A DNA stretch of 64,000 bases from Chlorella sorokiniana. Taxonomy: Eukaryota; Chlorophyta; Trebouxiophyceae; Chlorellales; Chlorellaceae. Location of the stretch: positions 682,001 through 746,000 of the forward strand of contig CP084609.1 of assembly GCA_025917655.1 (NCBI GenBank), in the 5' to 3' direction. The translations under genes were made by a program, and so were the position numbers. This document shows positions 1 through 10,934 of this stretch, piece by piece. The stretch's first letter is position 1; each line of letters begins with the position of its first letter. The notes below the pieces were generated by a model. It did no database searches. It saw only the letters and a list, made by a program, of their open reading frames with translations, and was not told the origin of the DNA.

Positions 1-606
1 TCCGCTCCTCTCCGCTGCCAGCACAGCTGTTGGCTGTATACCGCGCCGTCTGCCTGGCTCGGGCTGCTTGGAATTCTAGGAATCATGCAGATCGTTTTCG
101 CAGAAACATTGGCTTGAATCAAGGTTTGGTTTGGCAAGGCATCGACTCAGCGCAAGCAGATGAATACTTTGGGGGATGGGATGATGGCAGGGATCCTTGC
201 GAGAACTGTTGAGCTGGTGCAGCAAAAGGCTGGTCTTGCTGGCGAAGAAGGTGCTGGTCATCTGATGAGCTCTCGCAAGAGCTTGCAGCGCTCTAACAGC
301 AGAAGGATGAGCTGGCTGTGGCATGCGCAGGCATGTTGGTATGGAAAGACAGCCAGCGAAGCTACTCGGACTGGCACCTGCAGATGCTCAGGAGTTACGG
401 GGTCCTGCACCCGTCTGCTGCAGCACTTGAGTGCGGCCCCAGTCTTTGTTGAAACTCCACAGCCAGCATGCGCAGCGCTTGTCAGCCGGCAAACGCAGCG
501 CCTGGCCTTTTCTGACCACAATGAATCCCACGATCCTGGGGTGTATACATATGTGCTCTCGGTCTCGACTGTTCGCAAATGTTACACGCGATAGAAGATG
601 CTGTAC
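1..606. other. no recognisable gene
   Basis: No conserved domain, transit peptide or splice-consistent reading frame was recognised on either strand. The stretch lies beyond the stop codon of the minus-strand thiouridylase gene, so it probably holds that gene's 3' untranslated region plus spacer. The short open frames overlap on both strands and look like GC-rich shadow frames. Confidence 0.5.
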
Positions 607-2829
607 TCAAGTGCCATCAATCACTGCGCTGCCCAGGCAGAGCCCATCCTGGTAGAACACGGCAAACTGGCCTGCCGCCAAGCCCTGGTCGTTGCCATCC
701 AGGAACACGCGACCGCTTGCCATCGTCCCATCTTCAAGCTCCAAGCGGCAGCCATACAGGTGAGGGCCGTGCCGCACCTTGCAGTGCAGCGGGCGGGCCG
801 GGTCGGGCCGACGCGAGGTGCACCAATTGAAGGAGCTGCAAGTAAAGCTGCTGCGCTGCTTGTCTTGTTCGTGGTACTGTCGGGAGACGTAGACGGTGTT
901 GGTGTGTGGGTCCTTGCGAGTGACGTACCTGCGCAGTTGGCAGGGTGGGTCAGCATGTCAGCATGAACCCTGAGAACCCCACGCTCACAGGTCAGGTCAC
1001 CCACCAGGGGCCGCCTGACAGCGGGATGCCCTTGCGCTGGCCAACAGTGTGGAACCAGAAGCCACGGTGGAAGCCGAGCACGCCGTCGCTCTCCTCCTCA
1101 ACGATGGGCCCCGGCCATTCCCCCAAGTGCTCCCTGCAGTCGTGAGAAAAGGGGAGGAGTTGAATGAAACAGCCAGGATGTGCAATGCAGATCCTTTGTC
1201 ACTCAGGGCGTGTCCCTGTCCCTCCCTCAGCATCTCAAGGCCCACCCCACCCCACTGGTACGGTTTGTCTCGATCCCCTCCTCTTGCCCACCTGACAAAC
1301 TCGTTGAACTTGACCTTGCCCAGGAAGCAGATGCCCTGGCTGTCCTTGCGCGCCTTGTTGGGCAGGTCGGCCGCAGCAGCGAGGGAGCGGACCTGCAACG
1401 GGCGGAGCGGTGCAGGGCAGCATCACCCACACGCTTGCTGCACCAGTGCAAGCCTGCCCCCGCCCTCCTTGCCTGCGCCTTGGTGAGGTGCCCCAGCGGG
1501 AACAGCGTGCTCGCCAGCTGCGCCTGCTTCAGATGTGCCAGAAAATAGGTCTGGTCCTTGACGGCATCTGGGGTCAGCGCCAGCTGCGCCTCGGGCGCCA
1601 AGCCACCGGCCTCTGCGACGCGCTCCACACGCGCATAGTGCCCCGACGCGATGCGGTCAAAGGTGGAGTCATGCTGCTCCAGGTACTCAAAAATGCACCA
1701 AACTTCACCCTGCGGGAAGTAGGCCTGGCCAGTCACCTTTGCAGATACAGATCGGTTCACACACAAGCTAAACCACCACACCCTCGCGGCGGTGCAGCTG
1801 CCGGAGCGCAAAGGCTGCTGTCGGCGCAGAGCAACCACGCCCGCCTCACCTGGAGTTGCACAGCATGTCTGGGTTTGGGGTGCGGCCTTGTTGAATCTCG
1901 CCGATGCAATGTCTGACCACCCGCTCCCAGTACTGCTCCGACAAGGGCACCACTCTCAGCTCAACCTGCGAAGGCAGGATGGCAGCATGCAGGGGTCTAA
2001 GCCCCACCCCACCCATCTGAATGAGTCCACTTCAACATGCATGATGAGCTGGGCTGCGGCGTTGACGCACCCCCAACCGGTCGCACACAGCCTGGCAGTA
2101 TTGCATGTCCTCCTCCCAAGGACAGGAGTCCCAAAAGTTGCGGAAGTCTTCTTGAAACCAAATCTGCACGGCGGGTGCTCAAGTGTGAGTCTACAAATAG
2201 CCGTACTTATCGCAAAAAAACTGGAACGGGAGGCTGGAACAGCTTCAGGTGCGGTGTCAACAGTTCATGAGATGACCAACACCCAGCTCACCTGCAAGTA
2301 GAAGGCCGTGACATGGTGACCCGCGGCTGCCAGCAGGTGAAGCGCTAGACTGCTGTCCACGCCGCCGCTAAGCAGGACAGCGACTTGCAGGGGGCGGAAT
2401 CAGGCTCACACCTGCAATGCGGCCAATGGGGGATGGCGGGCACAGCTGGTTTATAAAGGACAGACTGTCTGGCCAGTGTGTTCTAATCGGCAGTGGCAGC
2501 AGCGGCGCAGGCAGCAGCGAGCAGGCAGCAGCGGGCGTGACACGCTTCATGCAGGGACCAAGCACATGACTGACTTACCCTTGCAGCAGCTCTCTATGCT
2601 TGTGCCAGTCTGAATAAGGGGGCAGCGGGGCAGCAAGCAGTGGTTCTCCAAGCCGGGTCACAACAGGAGAGAGCACTTGCGCATCTTGCAGGATGTCCAG
2701 CCCTGCTGCAGCTTGCACTGCTGATCTAAGCTGTCTGCGTGCTGCTTGTGGTGCACAAGGTGCAAAGGCCCTTAGGTTCACCAGTTGGAGCGCTGCATAT
2801 TGCAGCTTGTGCAATGAGACGCCGGGCAT
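607..2829 (-). CDS. mnmA: tRNA-specific 2-thiouridylase (MnmA/TRMU family)
   Basis: This enzyme makes the 2-thio group on the wobble uridine of tRNAs for Lys, Glu and Gln; the eukaryotic form works in mitochondria or plastids. Reading down the minus strand, the exons give a basic, Ala-rich N-terminus (possible organelle presequence), then the PP-loop [12 protein letters not shown] near 2390. After that come [11 protein letters not shown] with the first catalytic cysteine near 1860, [12 protein letters not shown] near 1650, [14 protein letters not shown] with the second catalytic cysteine near 1320, and [15 protein letters not shown] near 1030. The C-terminal barrel ends in [10 protein letters not shown] and a TGA at 607-609. 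Both cysteines are present, so the enzyme should be active. The start at 2829 (MPGVSLHK) is the second in-frame ATG and is chosen by length; 2901 is also possible. The frame slips at 1689-1693, where A5 should be A6. The promoter region is shared with the divergent transporter gene. Confidence 0.88.
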
Positions 2830-2976
2830 TTGTCCAAAGTAAGTACTTGTCTTTCGCGCACGCCGCAACCCCCCACCTGTATGACGAGCAGGTACACGCA
2901 TTTGTACTGGGTCCCTTCATGAACGCAATCCAGGTCTTTGCAGTGCTCGGCACCTGTTGCGAACATATTGCACGCA
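2830..2976. promoter_or_regulatory. short divergent intergenic region
   Basis: Only about 147 bases separate the chosen start codons of the minus-strand thiouridylase and the plus-strand transporter. Both 5' untranslated regions and both core promoters must lie here unless the genes overlap at their 5' ends. No TATA box is obvious. Confidence 0.4.
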
Positions 2977-4607
2977 ATGCAGGCGGCACGCGCGGCCTGT
3001 TGGGCACAACTCGCGAGTGGTCGGGGTCCTGTCGTCCTTGTCCGCCGACAGATTCCTGCGGCAGCGTTCAGTTGTCGTGGAGCACGATGGCAGTCACGGC
3101 AAGGTTCGTCCGACGCACAGCAAGTCGGACTATTCCCGGGGCGACCCTGCGTGGCGGCGGCAGCACCGGCGGCACGCCAATGTTGCCTTCGTGTGCACGC
3201 TGATGCTGCGGCCTCATCGGCATCCGGTTCCGCAAATGCAGCTGGGGGCCGCAAAGATAGCAGGTATGCCGGGCACTGGCCCACGGGGCTCCACCGGTGC
3301 GCGAACGCGTCCTGGGAAGCTGCCTGCTCCGTGTCTGTCGCCAGCATGCCTCTTCATGCATCAGTTACCGCTTGCTGCAGGGCCGTCAGCATTCCGTGGC
3401 TGGTAGGCGGGCTCGCAGCAGCAGCAGCGGCAGCAGTGATGGGGGCCCAGTGGACGGCCACCAGTGCCGCCGCTGCGCCGCTGCTGGCGTCTGCCAAACA
3501 ATACCTGGCCAGCAGCGTGCTGGCCAAGTCTGGATTCTTTGCAGCATTCAGGTCCGGAGTTTGTGCTTGGTGGCCGTCATGTCATACTAGTGCCAGCAGG
3601 CAGCCATCACCCTTTGCTTTCCTGTCTTGTTGTCTTGTGGCCACCATCCACCTTTTCTTGGCCGCACATCATGAGGTTGCCGCGCGCCCCCTCTCCCCCC
3701 GATTTGCAGCCTCATCTTCCTCAGCGAGCTGGGCGATAAGACCTTCTTCATTGCCGCCCTGCTCGCCATGCGCTGCGGGAAGTGGATCAGCTTTGCCGGC
3801 TCCACAGCGGCGCTGGCGGCCATGACGGTGGGTGGGGGCATCAGAAGAACCTCCCGCCTGCAGCGCCAGCAGACTGCCCTGAGCCTCCTTTCATGCCCAC
3901 GTCTCCATGAGGCAGCCTGTCTCCTCAAACTGCAGCACTGCCTCCGCCGCCTGCCTCGCAGGTCATTTCCGTGGGCATTGGGTTTGTGGTGAAGCGCGTG
4001 CCCACAGTGGTGGAGAGCAGCGAGGTTCTGGGGCAGTGGGCGGGCGCCGCGCTCCTGCTCTACTTTGGGTTGCGCACGCTCAAGGACGCATGGGAGAAGG
4101 GCGAGGAGGCTGCGGACGAGGAGCTGGCTGATGCGGAGGAGGAGGGTGCGCAGGGGAGCGGTGTGCACTCGCTGATTTGGCATGCACAGCGCGGTTGGGA
4201 GGCGGGGGTAAAGAAAGGTTGCAGTTTGCTGTTTTTTCTCTGACTGGCCGTTTCATGGTCAACCAGTTGGTACCGCCCGGCTGCCACCCACTGCAGTTAA
4301 ATCTGCGGAGCAGGGCGGCAAGATCCACGTGCAGCAGGCGCCCTTCCAGGCGTTCATGGAGGTGGCCTCCCTCATTTTTGTGGCGGAATGGGGCGACCGC
4401 TCCATGCTGGCGACTATTGCACTGGGCGCAGCGCAGAGCCCGCTGGGCGTGGCCAGCGGCGCCATCCTGGCGCATGCCGCCGCCACACTGGTGGCGGTAG
4501 TGGGCGGCGCGGTGCTGAGCCAGCACATCAGCGAGCGCAAGGTGGCCTTCTTCTCAGGCGTGGCCTTCCTAGTTTTTGCTGCTGCCACCATTTTTGGAGT
4601 GCTGTGA
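2977..4607 (+). CDS. GDT1/UPF0016 family Mn2+/Ca2+ transporter, probably chloroplast
   Basis: The family carries two copies of the motif E-x-G-D-[KR]-[ST], and both are visible: FLSELGDKTFFIAALLAM near 3720-3770 and LIFVAEWGDRSMLATIAL near 4375-4420. Each is followed by hydrophobic helices. The long N-terminal exon from ATG 2977 (MQAARAACWAQLAS) is rich in Ala, Ser and Arg and poor in acid, as expected for a chloroplast transit peptide, followed by a hydrophobic stretch near 3400. An acidic linker (DEELADAEEEG) lies between the repeats, a common family arrangement. Plant plastid members (PAM71, CMT1/BICAT) move Mn2+ and Ca2+ across thylakoid or envelope membranes; Golgi members also exist, so plastid location is inferred from the N-terminus. 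The ATG at 2938 is an in-frame alternative. The stop is TGA at 4605-4607. Confidence 0.88.
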
Positions 4608-5382
4608 GCTGGTCCGACTGCATTGCTGCTCCTGTATACAACATTTTTGCCCGCTGAAGGTGCTAGGGCGGCAGTAGCTTAGCTACAAACGGAGGGCGCT
4701 CGCTCTCGTCTCAATCCCATCGAGGCAATGCAAAGCTGGTTCGTGCAGTGCTAGGTTGCTGCGGCTACATGCAGGGCTTTCCTGGTGGCTAGCGCGCGCT
4801 CCCTTCCACCTGCTGCCATCTCCGGAGACAGGGCAAGTGAGCATTTTCCCTTGCCTTTCCCCGCACTTGCACCATCTCCTGTGCCGAACATTGTCTCCCT
4901 TTTGCCGGCGGCAGAGGTTACTACTCAGGTGGGCTTTTCTAGTGAGGTGGGGCTCTCGGGGACAGCCTGTTCTTCAGCATCGCACTGTTGATGAGCGAAT
5001 ACGACGTTAGTCTCTAAGGGTCCAGCCCCTGCAGCAACCCCACCCGCCAAAGGCTGCGATAGCTGGCTTTGGCAGCCATCGCGCGTAAAAACTTCGTTGG
5101 GAGCTTGTGTTTAATCCAATTCACAGCGGCAGGCTTTCTGCGCAGTGTGTTTGGGATGGCACCTGGGCCCTCTGCTGCCACTTGAGTGGCCCTTCAGCTG
5201 CCATTCAGTTTTGGGCTGGCCTGTGGCAAGCCATGGATGCAAGCATTGTAAACAGTTTAACAAACGCGTTGCCATCACACATACGGGTTGCTCTGGTAGC
5301 ATGCACCCGATCCTTCAATGTGCCCCTGCTGTCCCCACGAGTGCAGACGGTGGTGAGGTGCACGTGAGCAGACTGTGCAGCC
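4608..5382. other. intergenic, no gene seen
   Basis: This 775-base gap lies between two co-oriented genes. It presumably holds the 3' untranslated region of the transporter and the promoter and 5' untranslated region of the dicarboxylate carrier. No conserved frame or RNA gene was recognised. Confidence 0.5.
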
Positions 5383-7134
5383 ATGGCCACGGACAAGAAG
5401 CAGCTGAACCCTGTGTGGGTGGCGGCCAAGCCGTTTGTGAACGGTGGCCTGTCGGGCATGATGTCCACCGTCGTCATCCAGCCCATCGACATGGTTAAAG
5501 TGCGCATCCAGCTGGGAGACAAGGGCAACCCGGTGAGTGAATGGCGGCCAGGAGACATCAGGGATTTTTGTGTCCGCTGCGTCGTTTGGGAGGTGGCAAG
5601 CATGACCCTGGGCTGGGGAGGAGCGGCGGCGCTGCTGCTCGCTGGATTGGCAGGAGCATGCGTTTATGGCTGCTGAACCGCTTGCCCCCCGGGCGCTCCC
5701 ATGGCTCCACCCACCCAGGTCGCTATTGCCAGCAACATGATCCGCACCCAGGGGATGGGCTCCCTGTACAAGGGCCTGTCAGCGGGTCTGCTGCGCCAGG
5801 CCACCTACACCACCGCACGCCTGGGCATCTACAACAAAATCTTTGAGGCGGCAAAGGAGATGAACGACAACAAGGTAGGGGTGGGTGCGTGGGGTATGGT
5901 GGGGTGAGCACAACCTGGCTCGCCCCACGCATCAAACCACCATTACAATGGACAAGAGCAAAGCACGAACGAGCGTTGTGGGGGGTCCCCTGGTGTCGCT
6001 GTATCCCCAAACCAACTGAATTTCCTGCGCCTTGCCACCCCCTCTGGCCCGCCTGCAGCCCCTGCCGCTCTGGCAGAAGGCGGTGTGCGGCCTGACGGCG
6101 GGCGGCTTGGGCGCGCTGGTGGGCTCGCCCGCGGATCTGTCGCTCATCCGCATGCAGGCCGACACCACGCTGCCCCGGAGCAGCGGCGCAACTACAAGAA
6201 CGCGTTTGACGCGCTGACGCGCATCGTCAAGGATGAGGGCATGAAGGGCCTGTTTACCGGGGCGGGCCCCACGGTGGTGCGCGCCTGCGCCCTCAACATG
6301 GGCATGCTGGCCTCCAACGACCAGGTGCGGTGCAGGGTGCTGGGTAGCGGTGCGTCGGCGCCGCACGGCAGTGAGTCTGATGCTTTGGCAGGTCTGCGGG
6401 GACAGCGCTTCCAGCCTTCACGCAGCGGGGTGACATAAGCACCCTGGCACCCACCATCCTTGCACCCGCCCGCTGCTCTCCCCCCGCGCCCAGGCCAAGG
6501 AGGTTCTGGAGGAAATGGGCTTTGGCGGCACCACGGTGGTGGTGGGCGGTGCCACCATTGCTGGCTTCTTTGCGGCTGCCTGCTCGCTGCCCTTTGACTA
6601 CGTGAAGACCCAGATGCAGAAGATGAAGCCTGACCCCACCACCGGCGAGCTGCCCTTCAAGGTGCCTTCAGCGTGCTGCATCGCTCGACTGGTCGTTTGG
6701 TTGGTTGTATGGATATGACTGAAAGATCTGCATACTGGGTGCAAGCTTGTTCGCAGCCTTGCTGAGCCTGCGCTGCTGAGCGTACAGGCCAGACTCGTGC
6801 GCCAACCCGCCGGACCGGCCCCCAACCCAACATTCTGCAGAGCTCCATGGACTGCGCCCTGAAGACGCTACGCGCCAAGGGTCCCCTGGAGTTCTACACG
6901 GGCTTCCCCACGTGAGCAGCTCCTCAGGCTGCTCTTGCAACAGCCGGAAATCAGGGTGCATGTTCAGCTTTGTGTGCACCGTGCACGCGGTGTGAAGGCC
7001 TCCCTTTCCGCACGCTCACCCAAGGGTTGTGCCCTCCTCCCTGTAGGTATTGCGTGCGCATCGCGCCTCACGCTGCCCTGACGCTCGTCTTTGTGGCTTG
7101 GTTGCCCAAGCTTCAGTCGCGCGTCGGCCTGTGA
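5383..7134 (+). CDS. DTC: mitochondrial dicarboxylate/tricarboxylate (2-oxoglutarate/malate) carrier
   Basis: This is a mitochondrial carrier family (SLC25) protein with three repeats. It starts MATDKKQLNPVWVAAKPFVN, and the N-terminal FVNGGLSGM with IQPIDMVKVRIQ is typical of the plant DTC / animal oxoglutarate carrier branch. Carrier signatures are QPIDMVK (about 5475), SPADLSLIR (about 6125) and LPFDYVK (about 6590). The second, P-x-D-x-x-x-x-R, is characteristic of this branch. Exons are separated by introns near 5533-5718, 5875-6057, 6325-6493, 6661-6840 and 6914-7046. The protein ends LPKLQSRVGL at TGA 7132-7134. It exchanges dicarboxylates such as 2-oxoglutarate and malate, and possibly tricarboxylates, across the inner membrane. 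The frame slips at 6173-6176 (C4 for C5) inside the conserved segment TTLPPEQRRNYKNAF. Confidence 0.88.
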
Positions 7135-7662
7135 GCGCCAGTCACGCCTGTGGCGATCACGCAACGCAGCCTGACGCTGCCGCACACACATCTGGTTCTG
7201 ATTCATTCCCAGTTCACGCTCTCCATCTAGTGCAAGTGTCATAGTTCAGTTTTAAGCTCAGTGTAGAGGCAGTAGCAGGGCCACAGCAACGGGTCGGCGC
7301 ATTCGGCGGCACTGTGGGGGCAGCGGCATGGGCATGACATGTGCAGACAGCGTGTGTCATACTCTCTCCGATTCCATGCTGATTACGCATCGGGATGCTT
7401 ACAGCTCTCGCAAGCGGCGACACTGATATTGCTGAAAACTCATCGCCACCTAAGCCCCCAAGGTTTCGTTCCCAGCGGCCCGAGAGTACACTCTGGAAGT
7501 CTAATCTCGTGCAGACGTCGGAGAAAGGAGCGCTGTGGAGGAACTACGTCTCAACCCGGGGCTCACGGGCAGCCCTGGCCACTTCCGAGGCGTTTTAGCA
7601 GTCTGTGCAGTCACTGAAGCAGGCCAGGTCATCGCACGCCCCCCCTCCCCCGCCCCTCCGCT
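7135..7662. other. intergenic, no gene seen
   Basis: A 528-base gap between two co-oriented carrier genes. No conserved frame is visible. It should contain the 3' untranslated region of one carrier and the promoter of the next. Confidence 0.45.
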
Positions 7663-9997
7663 ATGGCCAGCAGCGGCGGCGGCGGTGGTGGCGGTGGCGG
7701 CAGCGCAGCCCTTCCCGTCCGCTCACTGGCAACCGCAGCAGCAACTGCAGGCACTGCCCCCAGGTAGCCAGCACCGGTAGATCGCAATCTGATGAGGAGC
7801 ATAGCAGTCATGCGGCGACGAGCGCTGACGGCGGCAGTGCTTGGTGGGCTCGGCGGTGGGCGGCGGGCACAGCGCTGCCCCCTCCCATGCTGCCCCCCAG
7901 GTCAGCGCACAAGTAGCAGCGTCTGCAGCAGCTGAGGCAGCGGCAGCATTATCGGCATGGAAAGGCACGGAACCAGGCGGAAGGGGCCCGGACGATCAGG
8001 GGCACCTGAGCGGGCCATACGCTGCAGCTGAGGAGGCTGGCGGCTATGACGAGTGGGAGGAGGAGGAGGAGGAGGAGGAGGAGCGTTTCTATGACCCTTA
8101 CCGCCCATTCAAGCTTCTGCTGGCAGGAGGTAAACATGGCCTCGCTTCCGCTGTCGGCAATTTCAAGGTCCATGTTGGTTGGTTGTGCAGACGCCTGCCC
8201 AGCTGCCCAGGGCTGATGGACCGCTTGATCAAGTCACTTGGCTGCCTCACGATGCGTGCAGGCGTTGCAGGCGCAGTTAGCCGTACAGCCACAGCACCCA
8301 TGGATCGGCTGAAGATGCTGCTGCAGATACAGGATTGCCAGCGGGGCTGACCATCAAGGAGGGCGTACGCAAGATGGCGGCAGAGGGTGCGGCGCCGCCT
8401 GCCGTCCTCAGCAGGCTTTTTCGTGCCTGCAGTGTGCAGATTGCGTGCTATAAGCAGTGTGCGGCAGTGACACGGCCTGCAGGCTTCAGTGCAGCCCCAC
8501 TATTCGCCCTCCCCCATGTCTTGCTTCCTTGCCGTGTTGCCCTCGGCAGGGACAATCCGTGCTTTCTTCAAGGGCAACGGCACCAATGTGGTGAAAATTG
8601 CACCCGAGACAGCCATCAAGCTCACCCTGAACGACGCGCTTAAGCGGGCAAGACCCTGGTTTTTTTTTTTTTCAAGGCGCTTGCATGCGCTGGGGTTGGA
8701 CAACCGCCGTGCTTGCGCTCAGCTGAGCTGAGCGATGGCTTGACCACGCGCTGCTGTATCGCATGGCTGCTCCAACCTCACCTCAGCACTCCCTTTGCCC
8801 GCTGCCTCTGTCTGCTGGCCGCAGGTAGTGGCTCCCGATCCCGATGAGATCACGCCCGCGCAGCGCATGGCGGCGGGGGCCATGGCGGGCGCCGTGGCGC
8901 AGGCCACCATCTACCCCTTTGAGCTGGTGGGCAGGAGGCTGATCTGTGTGTGTATGTGTTGGGGTGAGGGCGATGTTGAGGTGGACGAGCGTGGTGGGGC
9001 TGAGCTGTGGATACAGAATCAGGCAGAAGCAGGGGGAAGGCAAGCCTGGCTGTGCCCCCTCCCAATGTTTGCCATGCTACGGCTCAGCACGCGGTACTGT
9101 GGCTGCGACGGCACCTTCACGCGCATCTTGCCCATGTTAGAGCCCCTGTCCCCCACTTTCGCGCCACCCTGCTCCTGCAGGTCCGCACGCGGCTGGCGGT
9201 GTGCTCCAGCGGCATTTACGCTGGCATCGCCGACTGCGTGCGCCAGGTGGCGGCGCAGGAGGGCTGGCGCGCCTTTACCGCGGCATGGTGCCATCCATGC
9301 TGGGCATCCTGCCGTACGCGGGGTTGACATCACTATCTTCGAGCTGCTCAAGGAGCGGCTGCTGGACAAGGCAAGATGGGGGTTGGTTGTGAGTGGTGTG
9401 ACGCTGGCGTGGGGCAGGTGTTATGACGGTAGAGCTTGAGGCTGCGTTGCTCTTCATGGCGTGGGCAGCCTGGCATGCTGGACTGCTCCTACCTGCTCAC
9501 TGTCCCCCTCGGCCCCCTTCTCCTCCCTTTCTCTTCTGAGCTGCAGTATGAGGGCGCCCCGCCTCCCCCTCACATGATCCTGGCAGCGGGCATGTGCAGC
9601 AGCAGCATCGCGCAGTTTGCCGCCTATCCCCTGGCCCTGACGCGGACGCGGCTGCAGGCGCAGGGCATCGGCGGGCAGCCCGTCAAGTACGCGGGCATGC
9701 TGGATGTGCTGCGGAAGACGGTGCAGAACGAGGGTATGCGTGGGCTGTACAAGGTGCGCACGTTGGTGTTGTGTGGGCCGTGGTTGCTTGTGAGGGGAGG
9801 GGCGCCGCATCCCAGCATGCCCAGTCGGGAGGTGGTGAATGAGCTTGCCCGGTGCCTGACCCACCTACCCCTTCTGTTGCTGGCTCTGCCTACAGGGCTC
9901 GCTGACCAACTTGGCCAAGGTGGCGCCGGCCGCCGGCATCAGCTGGCTGGTGTTTGAGCAGTGCAAGGCAGCCATGGCGGTGGACATACGGCGATGA
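7663..9997 (+). CDS. mitochondrial solute carrier, SCaMC/APC-like without EF-hands
   Basis: An SLC25 carrier with three signatures: APMDRLKMLLQ (about 8300), YPFELVRTRLA (8915 spliced to 9181) and YPLALTRTRLQ (about 9630). The segments FFKGNGTNVVKIAPETAIKL and RGMVPSMLGILPYAGVD resemble the ATP-Mg/phosphate (SCaMC/APC) carriers, but no EF-hand is visible. Instead the N-terminus is an Ala/Gly-rich leader (MASSGGGG) followed by a run of nine Glu near 8057-8083. The start at 7663 assumes a short intron joining TAP to VSAQVAAS; a start at 7841 is the alternative. The end is AVDIRR with TGA 9995-9997. The substrate cannot be read from the sequence; adenine nucleotides or coenzyme A are candidates. 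The frame slips at 8343-8346, 9274-9276 and 9320-9323, each one base short in a homopolymer. Confidence 0.82.
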
Positions 9998-10934
9998 CTG
10001 CACTGGCTCGCACACCTACGCGCTCACAAATAAAGAACGTCACTGTTTTGCTAGGGAGAGCCCCATTTTGACAAAGCTTGCTCAATCGTGTTTGAGCGGT
10101 GCCCCATTTGAATTATATCACGGACAGCAACAGTAAATAAGTGGCCACAAGCAAGGCCGGGTGAAAAGGTTTTGCGTCTGCAGCTGTCGCATTGTGCTGC
10201 AGCAGTGAGCCAAGGGCTCAAGGCTCAGGCGCGCTGACAACGACAGCGGACTGGCGGCGTCATGCCCCGTCTGATCTGCTGTGATGTGGTGAGAGTGTGG
10301 ATTGCGAGGTGTAGGATGCGGGGGAGCAGTGGCGGGGCGTGAGGTGTGGTGCGCTGTTCGAGTCAGAGCTTGGTTGGCAGCTCGTCCCGCAAGAGGGGTT
10401 GTCGGCAGCCATGGCGCTCGCGTGCAGCACAGGCTGTGCGGCGCGTGGGGTGTGTTGGCTGCTCCTGGCAGGTGCAGAGTGGATGCCATGTGTGAGTTTG
10501 GGTCAGGGATCTGTGAAAGTGCGGCCTTGCCGTTGGCATTTGAAGTGCCTCGTGCGGCCATCGGCCAGAGCTATGCTTCGTTGCAGGCTTTGCTCGTTCA
10601 TAATATTGCTCCCAGTGTAATGCAATTGGCTGGGTCGTCAATGAATCTATGCAAAATGTGGCGCACTAGGGTGAGTAGCCAAGAAGCGTGCATGCGCTGT
10701 GCGGCCGCAGCGGCGACGGCTATTCATGCACTTCATCTTGCCCTGCATCGTCTGGAAAACGAGCATTTTGCTGGCAGAGGTGAAATCGGTCCCAACAGCC
10801 CTTGTCTGTCTCACTGCGTAGCCGACCTGCTTTTATCTACCTGTTTGCCCGAGTGATTGTTGCTGCGCTTCGTTTCGTCGGTGTTTCGGAAGTGTGGCGA
10901 CACCGATGAAGCGTGTCAAAGCCATCGACCGCCC
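9998..10934. other. intergenic, no gene seen
   Basis: A 937-base gap. A long open frame at about 10302-10856 has no recognisable domain and is matched by an equally open frame on the other strand, so I do not call it. The region probably holds the carrier's 3' untranslated region and the promoter of the next gene. Confidence 0.45.

Noticed and set aside
4640-4720. Possible tRNA-like stem near the transporter's 3' end
   Set aside because: TAGCTTAGCTA resembles a D arm, but no matching anticodon stem, T arm or acceptor stem could be drawn.
10302-10856. 184-residue open frame on the plus strand
   Set aside because: It is without any domain, with an equally open antisense frame and no splice or codon signature; typical chance frame in GC-rich DNA.
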